64,000 bases of DNA, taken from NCBI GenBank assembly GCA_002335385.1, contig DCVK01000034.1:38350-102349 (forward strand), read 5' to 3'. This DNA is from Candidatus Aminicenantes bacterium UBA2190 (GTDB lineage Bacteria > Acidobacteriota > Aminicenantia > UBA2199). The stretch's first letter is position 1. The number at the start of each line of letters is the position of its first letter. Below the pieces are notes generated by a model, which was given only the letters and a program-made list of their open reading frames with translations, made no database searches and was not told where the DNA came from. The translations under genes and the position numbers were made by a program. Below are positions 36,697 through 44,699 of the stretch, one piece after another.

Positions 36697-38499
36697 ATGA
36701 ACGAAGGGCACTCCCTGTACTCCTATTTCCGGCCGTTCCTGAAACGCTTCCTGCTCGCCATGGGGTTCATGGCCATGGTCGCCGTCTTTACCGGCTTCTT
36801 CGCCGTCATCATCCAGCCGGTCATCGACGAGATGGTCATCCAGGGCGGCGGCCAGCCGGCGGGGAAGAGCCAGCTGATCCGCAACCTGATCATGCGCGTC
36901 CTGGGCATCCAGGAAAAGCAGCTGGTGCTGGTGCTGCCCCAGCTGCTGTTCGTCGCCTTCCTGGGGCAGGCCGTCTTCTCCTTCCTTTCGCTGTACTCGA
37001 TGAAGACGCTGGGGCTGAAGGTGGTGCGCAACATCCGCGACAAGCTCTATCGCAGCCTGATCTACCAGTCGGTCGACTTCCTGAGCAAGGCGCGCACCGG
37101 CGACCTGGTGTCGCGCATCTCCAACGACATCGAGAAGATCAAGATGGCCGTGGCCGAGACCCTGGCCGTCTACATCCGCGAGACGCTGACCCTGGCCTGC
37201 CTGCTGGCGGTGATCTTCTACCAGGACTGGGGCATGGCCACCCTGTCGCTGGTGCTGATCCCGGTGGCCGCCGTGCCCCTGCTCTATTTCGGCCGCAAGG
37301 TGAAGAAGCGCGGCGTCCAATCGCAGGAGACCATCGGCGATCTGGGCAACTTCATGAGCGAATCGGCCATGGGCAACAAGATCGTCAAGGCCTACAACAT
37401 GGAGGAGTTCGAGATCCAGAAGTTCCGCCAGCTGAACCAGAAGCACTTCCGCATCAATGCCAATATCGCCCTGGCCTACTCGCTGGCGGCGCCGATCATG
37501 GACATCATCGGCGGCCTGGTGGCGGCCGGCCTGTTCACCGTGGGCATGCACCGCATCGCCCAGGGCACGCTCTCGCCGGGGCAGTTCACTTCGTTCCTCA
37601 CGGCGCTGTTCCTGATGTACGCCCCGATCAAGCGCCTGACGCTGGCCCACAACGACTATCAGCAGGGCAAGGCGGGCTGGGAGCGGGTGAAACAGATCAT
37701 TCTTGCCGCCAACCCCATCCGCGACCGGGCGGCGGCGGCGGAGATCAGGGCCATTCGCGGCGAGGTGGAGTTCCAGGACGTCCATTTCGCCTACCAGCCC
37801 CGGGTCCCGGTCCTGAGGAACATCTCCTTCCGCGCCCAGCCCAACGAGATGGTGGCCCTGGTCGGCGCCAGCGGCTCGGGCAAGACGACCATCATGAACC
37901 TGCTGCTGCGCTTCTACGAGCCGGAGAGCGGCGAAGTGCTCATTGACGGCCGCGACATCCGCTCCATCACCATGAAATCGCTGCGCGAACAGATCGGCCT
38001 GGTCACCCAGGACGTTTTTTTGTTCAACGACACCATTCTGAACAACATCGCCTACGGGCGCAAGCGCTACACCCTGGACGACGTGCAGCGCGCCGCCGCC
38101 GTCGCCCGCGCCGACGGCTTTATCGCCGAGCTGCCCATGGGCTACGACACCGTCGTCGGCGAACGCGGCATTTTCCTCTCCAACGGCCAGCGCCAGCGCA
38201 TTTCCATCGCCCGCGCCGTGCTGAAGCAGCCGCAGATCCTCATTTTCGACGAAGCCACCTCCTCCCTGGACTCGGAGTCGGAGAAGCTCATCCAGGAGGC
38301 CATGGCCGAGGTGATGAAGTGCCGCACGACCTTCGTCATCGCCCACCGCCTGAGCACCATCATCGAAGCCGACCGCATCCTGGTCATCGAGAACGGCGAG
38401 ATCAAGGAGAGCGGCGACCACCGCGAGCTGCTCAAGAAGCGCGGCCTGTACTATTCCCTGTACAATTTGCAATTCCCGGAAATGAATATTATAATGTGA
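36697..38499 (+). CDS. ABC exporter, fused permease-ATPase (MsbA-like)
   Basis: 600 residues: six-helix exporter domain (1-330) then an ATPase. Walker A GASGSGKTT (~390), Q-loop VTQDVFLFNDT, signature LSNGQRQRISIARA (~494), Walker B ILIFDEATSSLD, H-loop IAHRLS (~549). The signature is LSNGQ rather than LSGGQ. MsbA-type proteins flip lipid A or export lipids and drugs. Its place after pssA in a diderm with lptD makes lipid transport plausible. The start is the ATG at 36697, eight nt after the pssA stop, where the exporter domain begins. A promoter for yicC lies in its last codons. Confidence 0.88.
   Translation: MNEGHSLYSYFRPFLKRFLLAMGFMAMVAVFTGFFAVIIQPVIDEMVIQGGGQPAGKSQLIRNLIMRVLGIQEKQLVLVLPQLLFVAFLGQAVFSFLSLYSMKTLGLKVVRNIRDKLYRSLIYQSVDFLSKARTGDLVSRISNDIEKIKMAVAETLAVYIRETLTLACLLAVIFYQDWGMATLSLVLIPVAAVPLLYFGRKVKKRGVQSQETIGDLGNFMSESAMGNKIVKAYNMEEFEIQKFRQLNQKHFRINANIALAYSLAAPIMDIIGGLVAAGLFTVGMHRIAQGTLSPGQFTSFLTALFLMYAPIKRLTLAHNDYQQGKAGWERVKQIILAANPIRDRAAAAEIRAIRGEVEFQDVHFAYQPRVPVLRNISFRAQPNEMVALVGASGSGKTTIMNLLLRFYEPESGEVLIDGRDIRSITMKSLREQIGLVTQDVFLFNDTILNNIAYGRKRYTLDDVQRAAAVARADGFIAELPMGYDTVVGERGIFLSNGQRQRISIARAVLKQPQILIFDEATSSLDSESEKLIQEAMAEVMKCRTTFVIAHRLSTIIEADRILVIENGEIKESGDHRELLKKRGLYYSLYNLQFPEMNIIM
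38467..38495 (+). promoter_or_regulatory. Promoter for yicC-gmk inside the ABC-exporter 3' end
   Basis: -35 TTGCAA (38467-38472), 17-nt spacer, consensus -10 TATAAT (38490-38495). The yicC ATG is 8 nt further on, so the transcript would be leaderless or nearly so. Confidence 0.5.
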
Positions 38500-38502
38500 G
38501 CC

Positions 38503-39381
38503 ATGCAGAGCATGACCGGATTCGCCCAGGGGCGCTATACCTTTAGGGATTTTTCGCTTTTCATCTCTTTCAAGTCCTACAACTCCCGCTACCTAGAAAC
38601 CAGCCTCAGGGGCAGCGGCGTCACCGCCGGCGGCGAGAAGTTCATCCGCGAGCTGCTGAAGGGGAAGCTGCACCGGGGCAAGGTCGAGATCGTCCTGGAC
38701 ATGTTTCCGGAAGGGCCCGGCCAATGGGACATCCGGCTGAACATGCCGCTGCTCGAGGAGGTCATGCGCCGCCTGGCGCCCTTGCAGCTGAAGTACGGTC
38801 TGGGCCAGCCCCTCGACTCTCTGCTCAAGCTGCCCATGCTCTTCCGCCTGGATCATGACCCGGAGCGCCTGGGGGCGCGGGAACAGGCGGCCGTGCGCCG
38901 GGCCATCGCCGGCGTATTCGCCGCTTTCCTGGAGAGCCGCCGCCAGGAGGGCATCTCCATCCGCCGCGACCTGATCGCGGCCATCGCCCTGATCGCGGGG
39001 CGGATCAAGGCGCTGCGCTCCCGGGAGAGGGAATGCGAGCGCGACGCCTTCCTGCGCTACCGCAAGAAGATCGCCCGCTTCCTCAAGGACCTGCCCATCG
39101 ACGAGAAGCGCATCGCCCAGGAGGCGGCCATCAGCGCCGACAAGTCCTCCATCGCCGAGGAGATCAACCGCCTGCAGACCCACACCCGCCGCCTGAAGCG
39201 CCTGCTGAACGACAGGAGCCTGGCCACCCTGGGCAAGGAAGCCGACTTCCTCACCCAGGAGATGCAGCGCGAGACCCATACCATCGCCGCCAAGACCGCC
39301 AGCATGGAGATCCACCAGCAGATCCTGCTGATCCGCCGCGAGATCGAGAAGATCCGCCAGCAGGTGCAGAACATCGAGTAG
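38503..39381 (+). CDS. yicC: YicC family endoribonuclease
   Basis: 292 residues of the YicC/YloC family, an endoribonuclease group that in E. coli acts on small RNAs. It has QSMTGFAQG at the start, the N-terminal FKSYNSRYLE segment, the HRGKVEIVLD strand, and a helical C-terminus with RLQTHTRRLKRLL and KEADFLTQEMQRETHTIAAK, the conserved nuclease-side motif. No Shine-Dalgarno is seen. yicC immediately before gmk is the standard bacterial arrangement. Confidence 0.92.
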   Translation: MQSMTGFAQGRYTFRDFSLFISFKSYNSRYLETSLRGSGVTAGGEKFIRELLKGKLHRGKVEIVLDMFPEGPGQWDIRLNMPLLEEVMRRLAPLQLKYGLGQPLDSLLKLPMLFRLDHDPERLGAREQAAVRRAIAGVFAAFLESRRQEGISIRRDLIAAIALIAGRIKALRSRERECERDAFLRYRKKIARFLKDLPIDEKRIAQEAAISADKSSIAEEINRLQTHTRRLKRLLNDRSLATLGKEADFLTQEMQRETHTIAAKTASMEIHQQILLIRREIEKIRQQVQNIE

Positions 39382-39390
39382 GCCACCCCC

Positions 39391-39996
39391 ATGCGCGACA
39401 TTATCATCATTTCCGGTCCGTCGGGCTGCGGCAAGTCGACCCTGATCGCCATGATGCTGGCCGAATTCCCCGAGCTGCGCTTCTCGGTTTCGCATACGAC
39501 GCGGCCGCAGCGCCCCGGCGAGGTCGACGGCAGGGATTATCACTTCGTCAGCCGGGAGGCCTTCGCCCGCCTGGCCAGGGGCGGCCGCTTCGCCGAATGG
39601 GCCGAGGTCCACGGCCACAGCTACGGCACGAGCTGGAAGGAGATCCGCGCCAAGTCGGCCAGGGGACGGACGCTGGTGCTGGACGTCGACGTCCAGGGGG
39701 CGCGCAGCATCAAGAGCCGGTTCCCCGAGGCCATGGCGGTCTTCGTCGTCCCGCCCACGCTGGCGGCGCTGAAGAAGCGTCTGCGCTCCCGCCAGGAGCG
39801 CCTGGACGGCGAGGCGCGCCGGCGCCTGGGGGCCGCCATGAAGGAGCTGCGCGCCTACCGCAGGTACGATTACGTGATCGTCAACGACGAGCTGGCGACG
39901 GCGCTGGCCGACCTGTGCTGCCTGTACGTCGCCTTCCTCCGCCAGACGCGGCACCATGGCGCCGAAGTGCAAAAACTCCTGCGCGGTGCGAAATGA
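39391..39996 (+). CDS. gmk: Guanylate kinase
   Basis: Phosphorylates GMP to GDP. 201 residues with P-loop SGPSGCGKST (8-17), the GMP-binding SVSHTTRPQRPGEVDGRDYHF, and LDVDVQGARSIK. Length is normal. It is 9 nt after yicC, and its stop overlaps the start of coaC (ATGA). The rpoZ gene that often sits between gmk and coaBC is missing here. Confidence 0.95.
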   Translation: MRDIIIISGPSGCGKSTLIAMMLAEFPELRFSVSHTTRPQRPGEVDGRDYHFVSREAFARLARGGRFAEWAEVHGHSYGTSWKEIRAKSARGRTLVLDVDVQGARSIKSRFPEAMAVFVVPPTLAALKKRLRSRQERLDGEARRRLGAAMKELRAYRRYDYVIVNDELATALADLCCLYVAFLRQTRHHGAEVQKLLRGAK

Positions 39997-40523
39997 AGCT
40001 TGTTCTCGGGGTCAGCGGCTCCATCAGCGCCTACAAGGCCGTGGACATCCTCCGTCTCTTCCAGAAGAACGGACACGACGTATCGCTGGTCATGACCCGG
40101 GCCGCGACGCGCTTCATCGCGCCGCTCACCTTCGAGACCTTCGTTCCCGGCCGGGTGTTCTGCGAGATGTTCGCCCCCGGACAGGACCCCCTGCTGCACA
40201 TCAACCTGGCCAGGAATAATGACCTGCTGCTGGTGGCGCCCGCCTCGGCCGACATCATCGGCAAGATGGCCGGCGGCATCGCCGACGACCTGCTGTCGAC
40301 GGTGTTCTGCGCCTTCTACCAGCGCGTGGTCGTGGCGCCGGCCATGAACAGCCACATGCTGGACAACCCCGCCGTCGCCGACAACCTGGGCCGCCTGCGG
40401 TCCCGCGGCGTCGAGGTCATCGAGGCGGAGACCGGGCCGCTGGCCAACCTGGAGACCGGCCGCGGGCGCCTGCCCGACGCCGACGCCATCTACCGCCACT
40501 GCCTGAACCTCGCCCGTGTGTAG
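39993..40523 (+). CDS. coaC: Phosphopantothenoylcysteine decarboxylase (stand-alone CoaC domain)
   Basis: 176-residue flavoprotein that decarboxylates 4'-phosphopantothenoylcysteine in coenzyme A synthesis. It begins KLVLGVSGSISAYKAVDILR, has the active-site histidine in LLHINLAR, the NDLLLVAPASADIIGKMA..IADDLLS segment, and the substrate-binding APAMNSHM (PXMNXXM). In most bacteria this is the N-terminal half of a fused CoaBC. Here it ends with its own stop and the ligase starts 8 nt earlier in another frame. Confidence 0.9.
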   Translation: MKLVLGVSGSISAYKAVDILRLFQKNGHDVSLVMTRAATRFIAPLTFETFVPGRVFCEMFAPGQDPLLHINLARNNDLLLVAPASADIIGKMAGGIADDLLSTVFCAFYQRVVVAPAMNSHMLDNPAVADNLGRLRSRGVEVIEAETGPLANLETGRGRLPDADAIYRHCLNLARV

Positions 40524-41163
40524 CCGCATCCTCATCACCTCCGGTCCCACCATCGAGCCGATCGACCCGGTGCGCTTCCTGTCCAACCGTTCCTCGGGCC
40601 GGACCGGCTTCCACCTGGCCACCGAAGCCCGGGGGCGCCGCCTGGGCCCGGTCACCTTCATCACCGGCCCGACGGCCTTTCTGCCCGCCGACGTCGAGCT
40701 CATCCAAGTCGAGAGCGCGCAGGAGATGCGCGCCGCCGTGAACGAGCATTTCCGCGCCAGCGACGTGACCATCATGGCCGCCGCCGTCAGCGACTACCGC
40801 AGCCTGAAATACTATCCCGAGAAGCTGAAGAAGAGCGGCGAGCGACTGACCCTGGAGCTGGCGAAGAACCCCGATATCCTGCTCGAGCTGGGCCGCGCCA
40901 AGCGCCGCGGCCAGTTTCTGGTCGGCTTCGCCGCCGAAACCGAGGACATTTTCGCCAACGCCCAGAGGAAGCTGGAGGCCAAGAACCTGGACCTGCTGGT
41001 CCTGAACGAGATATCCGCTGAGAACCCCGCCTTCGGCAGCGTCGAGAACCAGGTCTACCTGGTGCGCGCCGACGGCGTGCGCAAACTGGAGAAGATGAGC
41101 AAGGCGCTCATCGCCGCCCGGATCTGGGACGAGGTCCTCGCCCTGCGCGGACGGACCGGTTGA
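40516..41163 (+). CDS. coaB: Phosphopantothenate--cysteine ligase (stand-alone CoaB domain)
   Basis: 215 residues from a GTG start overlapping coaC by 8 nt. It couples phosphopantothenate to cysteine, the step before CoaC. Motifs: LITSGPTIEPIDPVRFLSNRSSG (nucleotide-binding), AAAVSDYR (the family's AAVADF/Y motif), KLKKSGERLTLELAKNPDIL (KIKK-type), GFAAETED and LVLNEIS. The pieces account for a full CoaB domain, so splitting of CoaBC is real and not a frameshift: both halves have intact ends and a translational-coupling overlap. Confidence 0.92.
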   Translation: MCSRILITSGPTIEPIDPVRFLSNRSSGRTGFHLATEARGRRLGPVTFITGPTAFLPADVELIQVESAQEMRAAVNEHFRASDVTIMAAAVSDYRSLKYYPEKLKKSGERLTLELAKNPDILLELGRAKRRGQFLVGFAAETEDIFANAQRKLEAKNLDLLVLNEISAENPAFGSVENQVYLVRADGVRKLEKMSKALIAARIWDEVLALRGRTG

Positions 41164-41179
41164 GGGAGGGCGGCGGACG

Positions 41180-41833
41180 ATGAGCGACCTGCGCTCGATC
41201 CTGACCTTCTTCGGCGAAATGGGCGCCGAGTTCCTGCACCTGCCGGTGAACGACCCGCGCGCCGAGACGGCCGAGCTGAACCGCGAGATCCTGCAGTGCC
41301 GCCGCTGCCGCCTGCACGAGACCAAGACCCACTACGTTCCCGGCGAGGGCAGCCAGCACCCGGGCATCCTCTTTATCGGCGAGGGGCCGGGCGAGACCGA
41401 GGACCAGTTCGGCCGCCCTTTCATCGGCCGGGCCGGGCAGCTGCTCGACAAGATCATCCAGAAGATGGGCCTGGGCCGCGAGGACGTGTTCATCGGCAAT
41501 GTCGTCAAGTGCCGGCCGCCCAACAACCGCGAGCCGCTGAAGGACGAGGTGGAGGCCTGCCTGCCCTACCTGCGGCGGCAGATCGCCGTCCTGCGCCCGC
41601 GGGTGATCGTCTGCCTGGGCAAGGTGGCCCTGAACAACATGCTGAACAGCTCCTACAGCATGGGGCGCATCCGCGGCCAGGTGCTGGATTTCGAAGGCAT
41701 CCCCCTCGTTCCCACCTACCACCCGGCGTTCATCCTGCACAAGAAGGACAAGGAGGACATCTCCCGGGCCAAGTGGGAGGTATGGGAAGACATGCAGAAG
41801 GTGCTGGAACTGCTCAGCCGCGACCGCCATTGA
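41180..41833 (+). CDS. Family 4 uracil-DNA glycosylase (iron-sulfur type)
   Basis: 217-residue DNA-repair enzyme removing uracil. Active-site motif FIGEGPGETEDQFGRPFIGRAG (GEGPGxxED), four iron-sulfur cysteines (CRRC ~40-43, VVKC ~109, IVCLG ~144) and the C-terminal motif TYHPAFIL (HPA-type). It ends in a TTGA overlap with the PriA-like gene. Confidence 0.9.
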   Translation: MSDLRSILTFFGEMGAEFLHLPVNDPRAETAELNREILQCRRCRLHETKTHYVPGEGSQHPGILFIGEGPGETEDQFGRPFIGRAGQLLDKIIQKMGLGREDVFIGNVVKCRPPNNREPLKDEVEACLPYLRRQIAVLRPRVIVCLGKVALNNMLNSSYSMGRIRGQVLDFEGIPLVPTYHPAFILHKKDKEDISRAKWEVWEDMQKVLELLSRDRH

Positions 41834-43704
41834 AGATCAGCGTCTCCCTCTCCTACAACCTCTTTGAACCCCTGAGCTACAATGCACCGGACGACGCGGG
41901 GATCCGGCTTGGCACGCGCGTGCTGGTGCCGCTGGGCCGGCGCCATGCCCTGGGCTGGGTCACGGGCCTGGACTCGCCCTATCCGGGTCGGTTGAAGGGC
42001 CTCCTGGGCATCATCGACGATCCGTTCCTCCCCGGCGCCGACCTGCTGGAGTTCGCCCGCCTGGCGGCGGCGGCTTATTTCACTTCCGCCGGCATCCTTC
42101 TGGACCATTGCCTGCCTCCCAGCCAGAAGAGCCCCAGAAACCTGCGCCTGCGGGACAACGACGGCGAGACCAAACTGGCCGACCTGGCGCCGGCGGAGAT
42201 CGAGCGCCGGGCCGGCGCTGGCCCGCTGCGTCTTCATTTCAAGAAACCCGCCCAAGCGGCGCCAATGGCCGGCACGGCAACGGCCGGCGCGGCGCCTCCC
42301 CGGCGCTGGCTGCTGGGGCCGGGCCGAGGGCAGGAATATCGCGAAGCCTGCGAGCGCGTGCTGGCGGAAGGCCGCAGCGTCATCCTGTTGGTGCCGGACA
42401 ACGCCACGGCCCGCTACTGGCAATCCAATCTTCCCGGAATCGATCCCTATCACTCCGAGGTCCCCAACGCCGCCCGCGAGCGCACCTGGAACGAGTACCG
42501 CATGGGAAAATGCGGCATCGTCTGCGGCGGCATCTCCGCCCTGGCCATGCCGCTGGCCGCCGCCGGCCTGCTGATCGTCGACCGCGCCGCCTCGCCGCTC
42601 TACGCCCGCCCCCATGGGTCCCCCTTCCATCTGGACCAACTCGCCGAGCTGCGGGCCCGCGCCGGGGGCGTCCCGCTGCTCTCCGGCTCCCTTTCCCACA
42701 CCTGCGCCTCCTTCGAGCGGCGGGCCGAGATCGGCCTCGATGACCGGCGGCCGGCGCCGCGCCCCGTACTCGAGGTCCACGCCCTGAAGGGGCGGGAACG
42801 CGGCATCCCCCCGGCGCTCCTGGACTTGGCACGGCAGAACGCCCAGGCCGGCCGGAAGACCCTGATGCTGGTCAACCGCATCCAGCCGGCGCTGCACTAC
42901 TTTTGCGAGGCCTGCGGACGCGTGGCCGCCTGCCCGCGCTGCGGCGGCGCCCTGCAGGCCGGCGACGACGGGCGGTTCCTTTGCCGGCGCTGCGCCTTCC
43001 GTGACGACGCCCCGGGCGGCTGCCGCCGCTGCGGCCGGCCCCTCGAAGCGCTGCACGACATCAGCATCGAGTCGCTGGCGCGGGCCGTGGAGCGCGGCAG
43101 CGGCGAGGGGTCGGTGCTGACCCTGACCGCTGCCGATCTGAAGGACCCCGGCCCGGCCCGGGCCCGGGCCGTGGAGCGTCCGCTGGTCATCGCCACCCTG
43201 GCCGCGCTCAACCCGTTCTTCCATGGCCTTTTCGCCGCCGTCGTCTGGGTCAAGCCCGAGTCCTTCTTTTCCATGGAGGAATTCAACGCCGCCGAGATGA
43301 TCCACGCCTGCGGCGCCGAGATCGCGGCGACGCTGGCGCCCGGCGGCGAGATGCATGTCTTCTCGGTCTTTCACTTTCACTACGCGCTGCAGTACCTTTT
43401 GGACGAGGAGAAATTCTTTGAGCGCGAACTCAAGTACCGCCGCTGGTTCCTGCTGCCGCCGTTCAGCGGCGTCTACGAACTGGAGCTGCACGCGGACCGC
43501 CTGCGCTCCCTGGGAGCGGCCATGCGCGAGCTGTACGGCCGCTGCCGCGACAGCCTGAACGTGCGCCGCGTCTACCTGATCTCGCGTCAGCCGCAGCGCG
43601 GCACCTTCCGCGGCGTGCTGGAACTGCACGCCGGCGCCGAGGCGATCGCCGCCGCCGGGCTGCACCGCATCCGCCGCAGCGTCCTGAGGCGCACGGCCGG
43701 CTGA
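41830..43704 (+). CDS. PriA-like protein lacking helicase motifs
   Basis: 624 residues from a TTG start overlapping the glycosylase stop by 4 nt. The N-terminus is a PriA 3'-DNA-binding domain (PLSYNAPDDAGIRLGTRVLVPLGRRHALGWV). The middle follows the PriA layout, but Walker A is replaced by WLLGPGRGQEY (no GKT) and the DEEH box by LLIVDRAAS. The zinc-binding part is kept (CEAC, CPRC, CRRC, CRRC; ~358-420) and the C-terminal domain is complete. It resembles the actinobacterial PriA proteins noted as lacking helicase motifs. It probably still binds forks and loads replisome parts, without unwinding. Confidence 0.8.
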   Translation: MKISVSLSYNLFEPLSYNAPDDAGIRLGTRVLVPLGRRHALGWVTGLDSPYPGRLKGLLGIIDDPFLPGADLLEFARLAAAAYFTSAGILLDHCLPPSQKSPRNLRLRDNDGETKLADLAPAEIERRAGAGPLRLHFKKPAQAAPMAGTATAGAAPPRRWLLGPGRGQEYREACERVLAEGRSVILLVPDNATARYWQSNLPGIDPYHSEVPNAARERTWNEYRMGKCGIVCGGISALAMPLAAAGLLIVDRAASPLYARPHGSPFHLDQLAELRARAGGVPLLSGSLSHTCASFERRAEIGLDDRRPAPRPVLEVHALKGRERGIPPALLDLARQNAQAGRKTLMLVNRIQPALHYFCEACGRVAACPRCGGALQAGDDGRFLCRRCAFRDDAPGGCRRCGRPLEALHDISIESLARAVERGSGEGSVLTLTAADLKDPGPARARAVERPLVIATLAALNPFFHGLFAAVVWVKPESFFSMEEFNAAEMIHACGAEIAATLAPGGEMHVFSVFHFHYALQYLLDEEKFFERELKYRRWFLLPPFSGVYELELHADRLRSLGAAMRELYGRCRDSLNVRRVYLISRQPQRGTFRGVLELHAGAEAIAAAGLHRIRRSVLRRTAG

Positions 43705-43728
43705 GAGGAAACCCTGGGGTGTTCCTCT
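43704..43728. terminator. Hairpin after the PriA-like gene
   Basis: AGAGGAA (43704-43710) pairs with TTCCTCT (43722-43728), overlapping the stop codon; there is no U-run, so it may be a processing or attenuating hairpin. Confidence 0.3.
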
Positions 43729-43787
43729 GCGTATAACCGGTTTCCGCATCAGCGCGGCCGGACCGCCAACGGCAAAAAGGAGTCTTC

Positions 43788-44699
43788 ATGAGCGAATGGG
43801 CATTGTCATTGCATGATCTGGTCAAGGATTTCGACGGCAAGCGCGCCGTCGACCACATCAGCTTCGCCGTCAAAAGGGGGGAGATCCTCGGCTTGCTGGG
43901 CCCGAACGGCGCCGGCAAGACTACGACCATCCGCATGGTGATGGACATCATCGCCCCCGACGCCGGCCGCGTCGAGATCCTGGGCGAGGGCCTCAGCGAC
44001 AAGGTGAAGGACCGCATCGGCTTCCTGCCCGAGGAGCGCGGGCTCTACCGCAAGCTGAAGGTGATGGACACCCTGCTCTTTTTCGGCGAGCTGAAGGGCA
44101 TGAAGGCCGCCGCCGTGCGCGAGCGCGGCCGCCGGCTGCTCCAGCAGTTCCAGCTTGCCGGCTACGAGGAAAGAAAGGTGGAGGAGCTCTCCAAGGGCAT
44201 GGCCCAGAAGCTCCAGTTCATCACCACCATCCTGCACGATCCCGAGCTGCTCATCCTGGACGAGCCCTTCTCCGGCCTCGACCCCCTGAACATCGAGTTG
44301 ATCCAGGGGATCATCCTGGAGCGCAAGCGCGCGGGGACGACGATCATCTATTCCACCCACCTGATGGAATACGCCGAAAAGACGGTCGACTCGCTGGTGA
44401 TGATCGACCAGGGGCGCAAGGTCCTCGACGGGACGCTGGCGACGGTCAAGGCCGAGTACGGCCAGAAGTTCATTCGCCTGCAGTATGAGGGGGATGCCCG
44501 CTTCGTGGCCGGCCTGCCCTACGTCCGCTCATGCCGCGATTCGGGCCGCGAGATGGAGATCGAACTGGAGGACCTGACCAAGCGCGAGCAGCTGCTGCGC
44601 GACCTGCTGGGCAAGGTGACCATCAACGGTTTCCAGCTCAGCGAGCCGTCGCTGCAGAACATATTCATCCGCAAGGTCCAGGAAGGAGCGGGAGCATGA
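43788..44699 (+). CDS. ABC-2 type transporter ATP-binding protein (NatA-like)
   Basis: 303 residues. Walker A GLLGPNGAGKTT (~35-46), signature as LSKGMAQKLQF (~135), Walker B LLILDEPFSGLDPLN, H-loop YSTHLMEYAE, then a ~90-residue C-terminal extension (DARFVAGLPYVRSCRDSGREMEIELEDL) typical of the NatA/DUF4162 group. The ATPase works with the permease encoded next, whose ATG overlaps its stop. AAAGGAG precedes its own start. Substrate unknown; Na+ extrusion or drug/peptide export are the usual roles. Confidence 0.88.
   Translation: MSEWALSLHDLVKDFDGKRAVDHISFAVKRGEILGLLGPNGAGKTTTIRMVMDIIAPDAGRVEILGEGLSDKVKDRIGFLPEERGLYRKLKVMDTLLFFGELKGMKAAAVRERGRRLLQQFQLAGYEERKVEELSKGMAQKLQFITTILHDPELLILDEPFSGLDPLNIELIQGIILERKRAGTTIIYSTHLMEYAEKTVDSLVMIDQGRKVLDGTLATVKAEYGQKFIRLQYEGDARFVAGLPYVRSCRDSGREMEIELEDLTKREQLLRDLLGKVTINGFQLSEPSLQNIFIRKVQEGAGA

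Noticed and set aside
40516..40523. Frameshift error splitting coaBC
   Set aside because: Both proteins have complete domain ends, and the overlap with a GTG start matches the coupling style of neighbouring genes.
42498..42881. Decay of the PriA-like gene into a pseudogene
   Set aside because: The frame is open for 624 codons, zinc cysteines and both terminal domains are intact, and it sits in a tight operon.
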